DNA of 64,000 nucleotides, from the NCBI GenBank assembly GCA_020055645.1, contig CM034547.1, positions 31,496,513 through 31,560,512 of the forward strand, given 5' to 3'. The notes under the pieces were generated by a model. It was given only the letters and a program-made list of their open reading frames with translations. It searched no databases and had not been told where the DNA came from. The stretch's first letter is position 1. Each line of letters starts with the position of its first letter. Made by a program: the position numbers and the translations under genes. This document shows positions 41,285 through 53,042 of the stretch, one piece after another. Source of the DNA: Tomocerus qinae. Taxonomy: Eukaryota; Arthropoda; Collembola; Entomobryomorpha; Tomoceridae.

Positions 41285-43145
41285 TTTCATGAAAATTCAC
41301 TACAGCATTTCACATGAAAATTCATTCTATCGTTTTCCATGACAGTTCACTACAGCTGTTTACATGAAAATTCATCCTATCCTTTTCCATGAAAATTCAC
41401 TCCATTCATTTTCCATGAAAATTCACTCTATTCATTTTCCATGAAAATTCACCACATCATTTTCCATGAAAATTCACTCTATTCATTTTCCATGAAAATT
41501 CACCACATCATTTTCCATGAAAATTCACTCTATTCATTTTCCATGAAAATTCACCACATCATTTTCCATGAAAATTCACTCTATTCATTTTCCATGAAAA
41601 TTCACCACATCATTTTCCATGAAAATTCACTCTATTCATTTTTCCATGAAAATTCACCACATCATTTTCCATGAAAATTCACTCTATTCATTTTTCATGA
41701 AAATTCACCACATCATTTTCCATGAAAATTCACTCTATTCATTTTTCATGAAAATTCACCACATCATTTTCCATGAAAATTCACTCTATTCATTTTTCAT
41801 GAAAATTCACCACATCATTTTCCATGAAAATTCACTCTATTCATTTTTCATGAAAATTCACCACATCATTTTCCATGAAAATTCACTCTATTCATTTTCC
41901 ATGAAAATTCACTCTATTCATTTTCCATGAAAATTCACTCTATTCATTTACCATGAAAATTCACCACAACATTTTCCATGAAAATTCACCACATCATTTT
42001 CCATGATAATTCCCTACAGTATTTTAAATGCAAATTCCCTATATTATTTTTAATGAAAATTCCCTACATTATTTTTAATGAAAATTCCGTACATTATTTT
42101 TTAATGAAAATTCACTACAGTATTTCACATGAAAATTCATTCATCGTATTCCATGAAAATTCACTACAGCATTTCACATGAAAATTCATTATATCATTCT
42201 CAATGAAAATTCACTCTATTCATTCTCTATGAAAATTCACTCTATTCATTCTCTATGAAAATTCACTCTATTCATTCTCTATGAAAATTCACTCTATTCA
42301 TTTTCCATGAAAATTCCCTACAGTATTTTAAATGAAAATTCCCTAACCATTTTCCATGAAAATTCCCTAACCATTTTCCATGAAAATTCCTTACATCATT
42401 TTCCATGAAAATTCCCTAACCATTTTCCATGAAAATTCCCTAACCATTTTCCATGAAAATTCCCTAACCATTTTCCATGAAAATTCCCTAACCATTTTCC
42501 ATGAAAATTCCCTAACCATTTTCCATGAAAATTCCTTACATCATTTTCCATGAAAATTCCCTAACCATTTTCCATGAAAATTCCCTAACCATTTTCCATG
42601 AAAATTCCCTAACCATTTTCCATGAAAATTCCCTAACCATTTTCCATGAAAATTCCCTAACCATTTTCCATGAAAATTCCCTAACCATTTTCCATGAAAA
42701 TTCCCTAACCATTTTCCATGAAAATTCCCTAACCATTTTCCATGAAAATTCCCTAACCATTTTCCATGAAAATTCCCTAACCATTTTCCATGAAAATTCC
42801 CTAACCATTTTCCATGAAAATTCCCTAACCATTTTCCATGAAAATTCCCTAACCATTTTCCATGAAAATTCCCTAACCATTTTCCATGAAAATTCCCTAA
42901 CCATTTTCCATGAAAATTCCCTAACCATTTTCCATGAAAATTCCCTAACCATTTTCCATGAAAATTCCCTAACCATTTTCCATGAAAATTCCCTAACCAT
43001 TTTCCATGAAAATTCCCTAACCATTTTCCATGAAAATTCCCTAACCATTTTCCATGAAAATTCCCTAACCATTTTCCATGAAAATTCCCTAACCATTTTC
43101 CATGAAAGTTCACTTTTCACTTTAATAATTAACATTTTTCATGAA
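41285..43145. repeat. Large minisatellite, CATGAAAATTC units
   Basis: About 1.85 kb. The left part alternates about 24-27 bp units such as CATGAAAATTCACTCTATTC and CATGAAAATTCACCACATCA. The right part (about 42345-43105) is about 30 units of CATGAAAATTCCCTAACCAT plus TTTC (24 bp), the last two dozen identical. Frames up to 208 codons on either strand are artefacts of the 24-bp period. Confidence 0.95.
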
Positions 43146-43731
43146 AGTTGAATTTTGGCTGCGTCAATTTATGTCTAGATATGTTGTCTGACCAATGAAA
43201 AGTTGCAGTTTAGTTTTTAGTTGGTGGAAAGTTGGAAAATAGATAAATTTATGATGAATGTGCAACGCTGTTTACTGACTGACTGAATTGTCCCGTGTAC
43301 TATTCAATTCAAGTGCAAACGAGTCTCCCAGCTCCCCAGCTTATCGATGTAGGCTGTTTGTGGTATATTCCACGTTTTTACGTATTTCAACTTCGAGGGC
43401 TAAAGACCAAACCATTTCCTGGCTAAACCGAGGTCCAATAAAAGACAAATTAAAATACCTCCAATAAAAGTCTTGTGCAATTTTTTTCTAAAAATGCTAC
43501 CCGCGCGTTTACAGTTAATTTCCTTACAACAACCCTACAACTTGCCTAAAACACTTGGTACAGACTAGTATCAACTAGATTTTGAGTGCTGATAACTGCA
43601 GATATTAATTTCATGGAAACTTAAACATTGAAATGAGATGATCCTACATTAGGCAAAAAACTTTTCTTTATAAATAGCAGAAAATTCTAATTTAACAGTT
43701 ACTTTGTACATGGCTTCACACAAACCATATC

Positions 43732-43956
43732 TATAGTTCAGGAATAAATAAAGGAAACTTGAAAATAGGCTTACAAATGTATTAAATTTTGAAAGGTAAT
43801 AGTGCAGAAATTTGCGTAATCTATGACAACCTGAAAATTTTCGCAAAAACGAAACAGGACCATATTGCAATTTATTATTTATTTTGTTATTTCTGCAAAC
43901 CATTTCAGCTAACCTCTCAGAATTTCCAAGTTTCCTTTATTTATTCCTGAACTATA
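43732..43956. repeat. Perfect 30-bp inverted repeat with 165-bp spacer
   Basis: The arm TATAGTTCAGGAATAAATAA (first 20 bases, 43732-43761) returns exactly inverted at 43927-43956. No target duplication or coding content recognised. Confidence 0.75.
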
Positions 43957-44076
43957 AATATATTTTACCGTTAAATGTTGTTAAGATTGGGATAAGTTGG
44001 AGGCTAATACATTGAAATGTCTGTACAAAAATCTCGAGTACGGTTGAATGGAGTGAAAAGTTTTAATGGATATTTA

Positions 44077-44264
44077 AAGTACCGATCTAGACCTCGGACC
44101 CAAGGTTTTTACATTTTCAAAATGTGGCTTGGTGACCGAGAAATCGGCACCGACATTTTCGCTCGGTTTTATATTGGCCTGAAAATGTCGGTGCCGATTT
44201 CTCGGTCACCAAGCCGAATTTTGAAAATGTAAGAGCCTTAGGTCCGAGGTCTAGATCCGCACTT
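44077..44264. mobile_element. Hairpin MITE with about 80-bp arms and TA flanks
   Basis: The arms are nearly perfect inverted copies containing GGCTTGGTGACCGAGAAATC and GGCACCGACATTTTC, separated by a loop of about 20 bp. TA borders both ends (44075-44076 and 44265-44266), suggesting a Tc1/mariner-type source. A 71-codon frame across it is spurious. Confidence 0.8.
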
Positions 44265-45802
44265 TATCATGTATGCCGCTGCCAATGAGCACTTGAAAGT
44301 ATTCGGTAGTACCGCAATATACTTTTCTTTCCGTATGGGTAAACTTTTAAACTTAAAGATTCCAGTCGGTGTTTACTCATAACTTCCAACTTATTGCGAT
44401 TATAATTTTGTAAACGACAGAATCTGTGAGAAAATTCTAATTCGTGATAACGGAAGGCATAACAATAGCATATCGTACTATTTTATACAATGGAGTGGTT
44501 GACAATATATTCAGGATTCCAAAAATATACCACACAAGAAAATCGGGTAAGAACTTTAGACAGAATTCCAACTTCCAAGAGTTGTAAAACAATTTTTACA
44601 TGTATTTTCATAGTCATCAGAGATTTCCCTATTTGAGGGACTGGAATCTTAAGTTGATCAATTCCCATATAAATTCAATTATTAAAATTCATTTAAATCA
44701 GTATATATTATACAGATGTTTGGGCTTGTCTTGGGCAATTTTGACCAAAAGACTATCCAATTCTATAATCTTGCTGTTCTTGCTATTTCACTGTTAAACT
44801 CAACCCAAAATACCAATCCTCAGCCTTTTAGCCTCAAGTCTTCAAAACCTCCAACCCAACCCCTGAAAGCATCAAATGCATGCCATTATAAAATATTGCC
44901 CTTCAGTACTCGTGTGCCGGGAGCGGGTTGAATGAGAATAAAAAGTATCCGATGTCAGAGACTAAAATTCGCTTTGTCCTTCGTTATCCCGCCTCTTCCT
45001 CGTTGGTCTTGTACCCAAAGGTGTGAAAAGAATCAAAAACTTTCATTCGAGATGCAAATCAGCGTGCGAAGTACAAAAGTAATCAAGCTGTTCTTGTCTA
45101 CAAGTTATCTTTTTGATTATTGATTGTCGTAAATTAGTATTGTGATTTGTGAATGTAGGATTAGTGAAACTCATTCTACCTGAAATTAGAGCACCTCATA
45201 AAGAGTAAGCAAAGAACTTCAGGAGGTTGAAGATCGTCTAATAATAACATATGCTGTTAAACTGTCAAAACTGTGCTCATTGTTGTAGTAAGTTGAAGTT
45301 GAACTGAAAAAAGAAAAGGTAACAAAATTATCATAAATCTGCTGATTTACTTAATATTTAGAGGCATTTATTTGTAATAGTAGCTTGTAGTGTGAATTAA
45401 AACAAGTATTTTGAGAATCCAATTCTGTCATTTCATCTCACTGACAAATTAACAACCCATGCATGCAGAGCTGTCAGTCAGGTGATTGATTAGAGAAGAT
45501 GAGAAATAGATTTACATAGAAAAACAAAAAGAGAATGATGTCAGGTGACAAAATGACTATCAGGTTGCAATGTTTTGACTACCGTAGGACTGGATACTGG
45601 ATAATATGTTATCTGTTGCTTATTTTATGGAGGTCCGGTTTTTCTTGTCAGTTTTAAGAAAAATGTTTATGATTTATGTGAGGAATAAAGCTACTGGTAA
45701 ATTAATTACTTGTGTTGTTCAACAATTTTATGGTACTGTTTTAGGTTAAAGAAGAACCAAAACCCAGGCAGAAGACGTTTTACACAACTTTCTGCCAAAA
45801 CC

Positions 45803-48631
45803 ATGTCGGTGCCATCTCATGAAGGGCATGGTGGACTTGATCTTGTCCCTAATTCGAAGAAAGAGCCACAAGAGTCCAAGAAGTCAAAAATACCTACTAA
45901 GACGTACATATTTGATTTGAAATTAGGAGAGTCCAATGAAGAAACATATCCAGAATTTTCATGGGCTGAACTTGTAAGAGGTGCGAAGACTAAAGAAAGG
46001 GATTCAAAAGTAAAAGCAGGTAAGTATATTAGAACTTCTTGAAATGTATGTGACCTGGCATGACAGAAATTTTGCTTAATTTCCATCATATTTCATAGTA
46101 TATTTGATATTGTAGTATTTCATAGTATTCAATTTAAGTATATTTTTCATAGCAAATATTTGTAAGGATGCTTATTCCTAATCTCTTTTGGCTTTATAAT
46201 ATTTATTTATAATGTATACTCTTTAGGTTCCACCATGCTTGATCCTTACGCCTCTGATGACGAAGATGACCTCAAAGCTATGGCTGCAAGATTCGAGCAA
46301 AAATACAGTAGCAAAGGAACAAATAAAAGTAAAAGATGTCGAGTTGAAGAATTTTTAGATAGGGGCGCTGGTTATGATGATAATGATTCATTTATCGATA
46401 ATACTGATGTATATGATGAAGTCGTGCCTCCTGGAGTGCAAGCTATCCACGGAGGGTTCTACATAAATTCTGGATCCTTGGAATTTAAAGATGTAGTTTT
46501 ATCCGACGATGAGGACACTCAAGATAAGAAATCTAAACCCAATCGTAAAAGCGGTTTCCCTACACCTCCTTACCCCAAACAGACTGACGATCAGAAGCTA
46601 ACCAATGCTGATTCAAACGATGTACCAGTTTATTCTAAATCAAGTATTAGTGTAAAACCGTCATCTAGTTCCGATAGTGTTAAACAAACAATCGAAGTTC
46701 ATGAAAAACAGATGGAAAAATCACAAAATTTGGTAGCCAAATCTCAAGAAATAAATTACCAAAATCAAAACGCAAAAGAGGGTGAGAGTACAAATAAAGA
46801 CAAATGTTTATCCAATCCGAATTCACAGTCCAGTTTAAAATCAAGTTTGGGAATAGTGAAGAAAGTTCCGAGGATAATTGAGTCGTCTTCTTCTTCTTCG
46901 TCGTCTTCTTCAGATGACTCTTCTTCGTCTTCAGATTCAGACTCTTCGTCTTCTGAAGATGAAGAAGAAAACCAAGAAGAGGACAACGAAAAGGCGAAAG
47001 ATCGTTTAAAAGCCAAGTGCGCTACAAAGGAATCTGTAAAGCCTACTGTTATGGATGACAAAATGCCAATTTTGGCTCCACAGCAGTCCCAGTCCCATGC
47101 AAAAATGATACCGCCACTCCCAGCCCTTAATCCAGCACCAATGCCTCAAAAGCGTCTCAAAACAAAAAATGTCCCTCCAAACCCTAATCTCGCCAAAAAT
47201 AAACCGCCTTTGACGTCAAGTCCTATTGCCACTACTACACTCAATAAAGGCGCTTCCACAAAAAACAAAGAATTATTTTTAACCAGTAACGCTACCAGGG
47301 CCACCAGCCCCAATGCCAACAATATTGCAAGTTCTTCAGGTTCTTCTATACCACGGAACCAGTCTCCTAGTAGTATAAACCTTTCGTATGGTGTGACAAC
47401 GACTCCTACATCTGGAGTCGGTATTATTAAAATACCCACTCCAAAATCTACTCCTACCCCAACTTCGTCTCCTTTAGGATTTGGTGGGTCAGTGTATACA
47501 CCTGCTAATTCCGGTCAGCAACAGCAACTGAAGTCTGCTTTACCACTGAATCTATTGAAACCAAAGCCAAAACCCAGAAAGAAGACAGTAAATCCTACTA
47601 CACCATCTACCTTAACAGCCGAAGACATTTTTAATACTCTTTCCGGACTAAACTCTATTGCAAGTGCAAACTTGTTGTCTCAAGCAGGAAGCTCAACCAG
47701 CTTTCTTAATAAACCCATAGCGAAAGCTCGACTGAATAAGCTATCGTCTGCTTCTACCAACCCAATTATTAAAGGGGCTCCTAATATCAAGAAATCTCAA
47801 CGTAGCACGTCAGGGCAATTTCCTCCCAAGAGCATCAAGCTCAAATCCAAGCATGCAGTCAGTGCTTTAACAAATGCAAGTCCACTTTCAAATCCAACGT
47901 CTGCGGCTGCACTGTTGGCGTTTACTAATAGTGCTGCAAATCAAATAGCATCTTTGAGTTCGCTGTCATCATTTAGGCCGTCTCCGCTTGCATCCGCGGT
48001 TGAAATCACTAAGCTCAGACCTGCTCACTTATCGTCATCAGCTGCGACAAATCCCAATTCCTATAAGTCATTGTCACAGCAATTGGGAACAGGTATAACA
48101 GTCACAGAAGTAGGAGACAAAATTCGTTCTACCATTAGCTCATCTGCGTTATCAAGTGTGACACCAGTGTCGTCAGGAAGTGGAACGTTTGTTGGTTCTA
48201 GCAATAATAATGGACTTATGGCGAGTACTGCCAATACTTCTAATACAATTGAAAATTCCATTAGTAATTCGATAAACACTTCGCTAACTATGAATAGATT
48301 ACTACAATCTATTACAATAACTCCTACTCCTCTTCTCAATTTGACAACTGCCGGTACTAGTAGTGATCGCAATAGTACAAGTGGCTCTAGTATAAGTAAT
48401 TTTACATCTGCCTCTCGAGGCTTTAGTTCTTCCAGTCCTGCTTCAATTCAAAAGCCTGCTAAGCACATCACTCCGTACGATGTCAGTGCTTTGCTAGGAA
48501 AAATGGACCCTACCATCAATGCAGTTACTGGAAACATTAACGCCACAGCAAGTAGTAATGCAATGAAAGCCTCCATAGAAAAAATTATGCTTGGTAATGG
48601 ACTCAATCCTCGTGACCATCAAAAGAAGTAG
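45803..48631 (+). CDS. Ubinuclein/yemanuclein, HIRA histone-chaperone subunit
   Basis: Exons 45803-46019 and 46227-48631 give 873 aa from the ATG after a spliced 5' leader; the acceptor at about 45744 leaves an open in-frame leader, so an upstream coding exon is possible. The N-terminal region (TYIFDLKLGESNEETYPEFS) and the HUN domain (YDDNDSFIDNTDVYDEVVP, then GGFYINSGSLEF, residues about 116-155) identify the family. HUN binds HIRA, for H3.3 deposition independent of replication in the nucleus. An acidic Ser/Asp/Glu run follows at about 290-325. The remainder is long, Ser/Asn/Thr-rich and probably disordered. I do not see the conserved middle domain of vertebrate UBN1/2. A conserved-looking end (HITPYDVSALLGKM) closes the protein. 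In Drosophila the single member is yemanuclein. Confidence 0.92.
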
Positions 48632-50593
48632 TTGAGTGTTGTATTTTACGTTTCTACATGTAACGGCACATTCAAGTGACTGTCATGTAATATTATGATA
48701 AAATATTTTCCGAAGTACAATTTTGGTTCACTTTTATTTTTTATGACGACCTTTTAATTAATTATGAAATTGCGATTTTTTATGTATTTAAATCGCTCTT
48801 TGGTTATATTCCTACCACTTTTAATGTCTATAGTCTTTGTACATGTCTATCGCAAATATTTAAATATTATGATATAACTAAGACTTGTATTTATATAATA
48901 ATTTGTAAAAAAATGGTAATTGAGAGAAAGTCCTAGAAAGCCGAAATAAAAACATGTCAGTAATAAATAAACTAAAACAATTCAAATACATATTTGTAGG
49001 AAACGTCTATGTGGAGTTTTTATTACATATTAATCGGCCCGATTGTCGGATCACAGAATTATGTTGCGTGCTCATTACTTAATTACTAAGAAGTCTTTTT
49101 TGGAGAAATAGTTGAGCAGTTAAAAATGAGGCTCGCCTTCGCTGTTTCAGTATCTAACAATGACACTTAAGAGAAAGAAATTGAAAACAAAAGTATGTAT
49201 TATTTGCATCTCCGATTCAAATAGCAGTAGTCATTATATACTTTAATATAAGATAATTTCTTAATTTGTAGAAATTAAGACAATAAACATACTAACTCCA
49301 ACTAAAGACTTCAAGGGAACTATAACGCTACAAAAGCTGCTTGAAGTGCACTGTCGATTCTAACAGTGTTAATAACAATTAAAATACATGCATACAAATG
49401 CTTCAATATGATGGGGATTATAATAGTGTTTATAGTGACAATGCTAATTATTATGTCAAGTTATAAGGTTATAACGTCATAGCATTTGCGTAATCACAAT
49501 TTAATGGATAAGGATTTATTACAACTGGGTCAATAGTAGATTTATCAGACAAACTAATGTTAAATGCTATTTACTAGAGTAACCTCGCACTAATATTTGA
49601 TTTGAACTACCCTAATGACAAACTTGAGTCTTTGTATATATAGGGTAAGGGTAAAAGCTGATTTGCGACATTTTACTACATAACTGTTTTAAATTAAACG
49701 CATTATTTTCGAAATTATTTATATTGGTGCAACCGATAACATAATGTAATATAATATACAAGAATTAACAGTACACTGCTGTACGCTTTACTATATCTAT
49801 AGCAAGTTTTCAGCAATTAAATCATATTTTGGCAGTTTAACTATTAAGCATTAATCTTCTGTTAAATTAATTGGAAACGGTAAATAAATAGAACAAAAGT
49901 ATGATCATATGTACGACAAAATAATTGACTGAATTTAACGTAGGCAAACCAATATCTATAGATCTACACTGCAAGACATGAAAAACAGTAGACATCTTAC
50001 TTTCTCTTTCCTTAGCTCACTTCTTATGAAACTTTCACCAATTAATGGAAAAATTTTGTACTTTTAAAAGTTTCATAATTCAGCTAGCTACAGGGGAGCA
50101 GAGATAACGTAAGATTTCTACTATTTTGATGCTATGCTAACTATAATAATTGGTTGAGTGTTATACAGGTTGTAATCATGGCCATTGGTAAAAAGTATTT
50201 TTTTCCTGTTGACATTTAGGGGTTGACAATTTGGGGTTCTTCCTTAAGACAAATATGATTATTTAAATAGGAGACAAAATGATACTTTATGACGGATTAG
50301 ACAAATTCAAGTGGTACAATGTAAGGGGAAATTTATGGACTTTTAAGTGTGGATTTTGGTTGATCCTTAGTCCAGGTGCATTTTCAGCTTCGGCCGATTA
50401 ATAACTTTTACTGCCCATTTATTAACACACTTTCCTGCGTCTTCCCAATTCTCATTGTACCACTTTTAAAATAAATAAGTTTATTGTAATAAATGCAATT
50501 AAGATAAATATTATACAGATAATGCACAAGAATTCTAAGAAAACACGCAAAAGGATTTAGAGTTGGGGATTTGGGAGTGAATGGGTGGAACTA
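48632..50593. other. Convergent intergenic region, no gene seen
   Basis: 3' flanks of ubinuclein (+) and heme oxygenase (-). AATAAA-type signals occur near 48942. Nothing else supported. Confidence 0.45.
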
Positions 50594-51906
50594 TTATTGT
50601 AACTTAAAGTACCAATAGCAAACAGAGCCTAAGGTTACAACCATGAGAAGTAAAAATATTGGATGGACAGAGATATTTTTTAGGGCCATAATGCCTGTGT
50701 TTTGTATACTGGAAACGATTTCGTTGTTCCGCTGGAAAACAATAACGCTCTCCGACAGTAACGATTCCTTTTCATCATTAGACAAATCACTGGCAATATC
50801 GTTCATTGTAAAAACTATTTCCTTTTTAATATCCGCTATCGTACGACCATCTTCAAACTTCGTCACCGAGTCGCCAGTTAATACAATTCCGCCAACCAAA
50901 CATTTCTTTCGGCGACTGCTGCGAACATACCTTCCCATTCCGATCCAACTCAGAAGTTTAGCGGCTGTAGAACTGATGCTTTTTCGAAACTCTCTCTTCT
51001 TTTGTATTATTTGTCCTCCTGATAGAAGACCCATGTATAAATGGTATATGTAGGCAAGAAGCCGCAAAGGCTCCCTTTCTTCAAGTGTCTGTAAATGTTT
51101 CAGATAGTCAGCCACAGAGGGCCGAATTTGGTACGATTTCAGGCGATCTCTGCCATAGTAATAATCTAAATCCATTTCGAATGCCTTGGTACGCTCAATT
51201 CCTTTGATGACTTCTGCCATGCGACGAAAATGTTGGTTTCGTGGACTGAATTTGTTAAGTGACTCTTCCAAAAATCTAAAGATTTCGTAAAAGATGAGAA
51301 GACCTTCTGCCCAAATGCGATCGTCCGACATAGCTGAAAGCAACAAGAGCAAAAACTAATACTAGTTAGCTTGGTTGTGTTAATGAGGATCATTCTAATT
51401 CCTCGGTTAAAGTAAGAGTTTTAAAGGAAAATAAATCTGCAGTCTGTACAGACTTTGTACTATTGTACAAATTGTGTAAATTGTACTGTCCTGTTAACTA
51501 TTCATGTCGCACAACTTTCCTTTAATAAGAAGTGAAAGGAGAAGTGAAAGTAAGAGAAATTTAAATCCAATGGAGATTAACCCATATGATATATTGTGTT
51601 TTGCATTCATTCATTATTTGATAAAGGTAGAGCTTGAACTTATTAGCTTGAGTAGACATATAGATAATAATTTGGAATAAGATTAAAAAAATATTAACCA
51701 ATGCTTAATTTCGCCGTAACAAGTGCGTCGCTAACATTATGAATCTTTCGGGTAGCCTGCCTCATCTTCTTAGTAAATGGAATGCTATCGTCAAAATCTT
51801 CATCAATGCCTTCATCATCGTAGTTGTTAGATATCTTCAGACTATTCATTAGGATTTCGTCTTCACTGACTTCTCTGAGAACAACATCATCTTCTATCCT
51901 AGGCAT
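50594..51906 (-). CDS. Heme oxygenase, C-terminally anchored
   Basis: Exons 51699-51906 and 50594-51333 join (phase 1) to 315 aa. It opens with an unusually acidic extension of about 40 residues (IDEDFDDS), then the heme-binding helix FTKKMRQATRKIH (proximal His56). DLDYYYGRD matches the family's DL-x-F-x-YG region, and YHLYMGLLSGGQII is the distal helix signature. A hydrophobic anchor (IFLLLMVVTLGSVCYWYF) ends the protein, as in microsomal heme oxygenases that face the cytosol on the ER. The reaction is heme to biliverdin, CO and iron. At the position of human HO-1 Asp140 (GDLSGGQ) there is Leu172. This could be an arthropod-wide feature or a loss of normal chemistry. A basic insert (RSSRRKKCLVGG) lies in the second half. 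Confidence 0.9.
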
Positions 51907-53042
51907 CGTTTATATAGATGATAGACAGTGACAGACCCTGTGGGGAGCATAGTACATACATACAGACAAGTATAGTAGATAATAAAAGTTCTGATATTCA
52001 ACACCATATGAACAAAACGGTTGTGAATTGGTAAATTCTTATGGCTTATAGTGGTATAAAAATAACTTTTGACTTTTTTGTTTTACTTACCAATAAAAAT
52101 ACGCAGACCAAAAAATATGACAACTGGCCACTTGTGACTGAAATGCGGAACCAAATGAAAGGGCAAAACCGCAACCAGTAGTCTAGTCAAGCCACCCACC
52201 CACCCGTCGGAAACCGGAAAAATGAAAAGTGAAATTTTGAAAGGTTCCGAAAGTTAAACAAAACAACAAGGGAGACTTTTACTTTTTCTTTATCGAACTT
52301 TCCATTCATATCTTTGTGCCATTATAAAAGTGGTGTATTCTATCCTCTAACCTCTATGTAAGTATGTTTTCTGAGTTGATCGTATGTGATGATGAATAAA
52401 CACATGATAATAATAAGATGTAAAATGCGGGAGATTAAAATTGTTTATGGGCTATAGTACCATTTAAGTGTAACTGATCAGTGACTAAATTATTGTAATA
52501 TTAGTCCTTTACTCTATATGTCCTGTTTCGGAGATCAACAAAAGGTAAATGAAAAATTTCTACAATTCCCACATTAATTTGGTCTTAGACAGTGACGACT
52601 GCGGACTATGAATCAATGGTTTATAATAAAATAGGGATTCTGAATGGAATAATATAGTCAATAAGTCACTGTTAACATTTTAAATAAGTTTCAGAGTTTT
52701 AAAAACGCTAAGCTATAAATTGTAATTGTCTACATAAGATCATTGAACAATGACGAGACAAGTTTGAACTTTGAACTTGCTTTCCTTAACTATTTATTGA
52801 TCGTCTTCGTCCTCAATGTAGTCCTCACGTTCACACTCCTCCCTATTCCCTATCACTTCCCTTTCTTTCTAAATAGACCTAAACAATAAATAGGATGAAA
52901 AAATATTTAATGACTGGTGACAGGTGATGACTGATATTAAATTGTTAAAAAAGTTTAAATTGTGATTTTTTCTATACATCATACATGCACATATTCATAT
53001 GGATTTAAAATTCTTTAACAAAACAACGAGTGGAGGACGTGG
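51907..53042. other. Intergenic, no gene seen
   Basis: Upstream of heme oxygenase and downstream of the large basic protein. No coding exon supported. Confidence 0.45.

Larger units (their letters stand above)
40933..45802. other. Long non-genic interval with repeats
   Basis: Contains the 41.3-43.1 kb minisatellite, an inverted repeat at 43732-43956 and a hairpin element at 44077-44264. The rest (43150-43730, 44270-45740) shows no supported coding exon. The upstream untranslated exon of the ubinuclein gene should lie in its right part. Confidence 0.5.

Noticed and set aside
41441-43151. Repetitive frames up to 208 codons on both strands
   Set aside because: Same artefact: a 24-bp tandem repeat without stop codons. 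No start context, signal or domain.
44017-44232. 71-codon plus-strand frame
   Set aside because: Covers the hairpin element; its two halves are inverted copies of each other.
45803-48631. ELL-associated factor because of the acidic Ser-rich stretch
   Set aside because: The FIDNTDVYDE and GGFYINSG motifs are those of the ubinuclein HUN domain.
50643-51053. 136-codon plus-strand frame
   Set aside because: Antisense shadow of the heme oxygenase coding exon.
50594-51352. Peroxin PEX16-like reading of the anchored protein, suggested at first by the peroxisomal racemase nearby
   Set aside because: The LSGGQ helix and the upstream exon with the heme-ligand His identify heme oxygenase.
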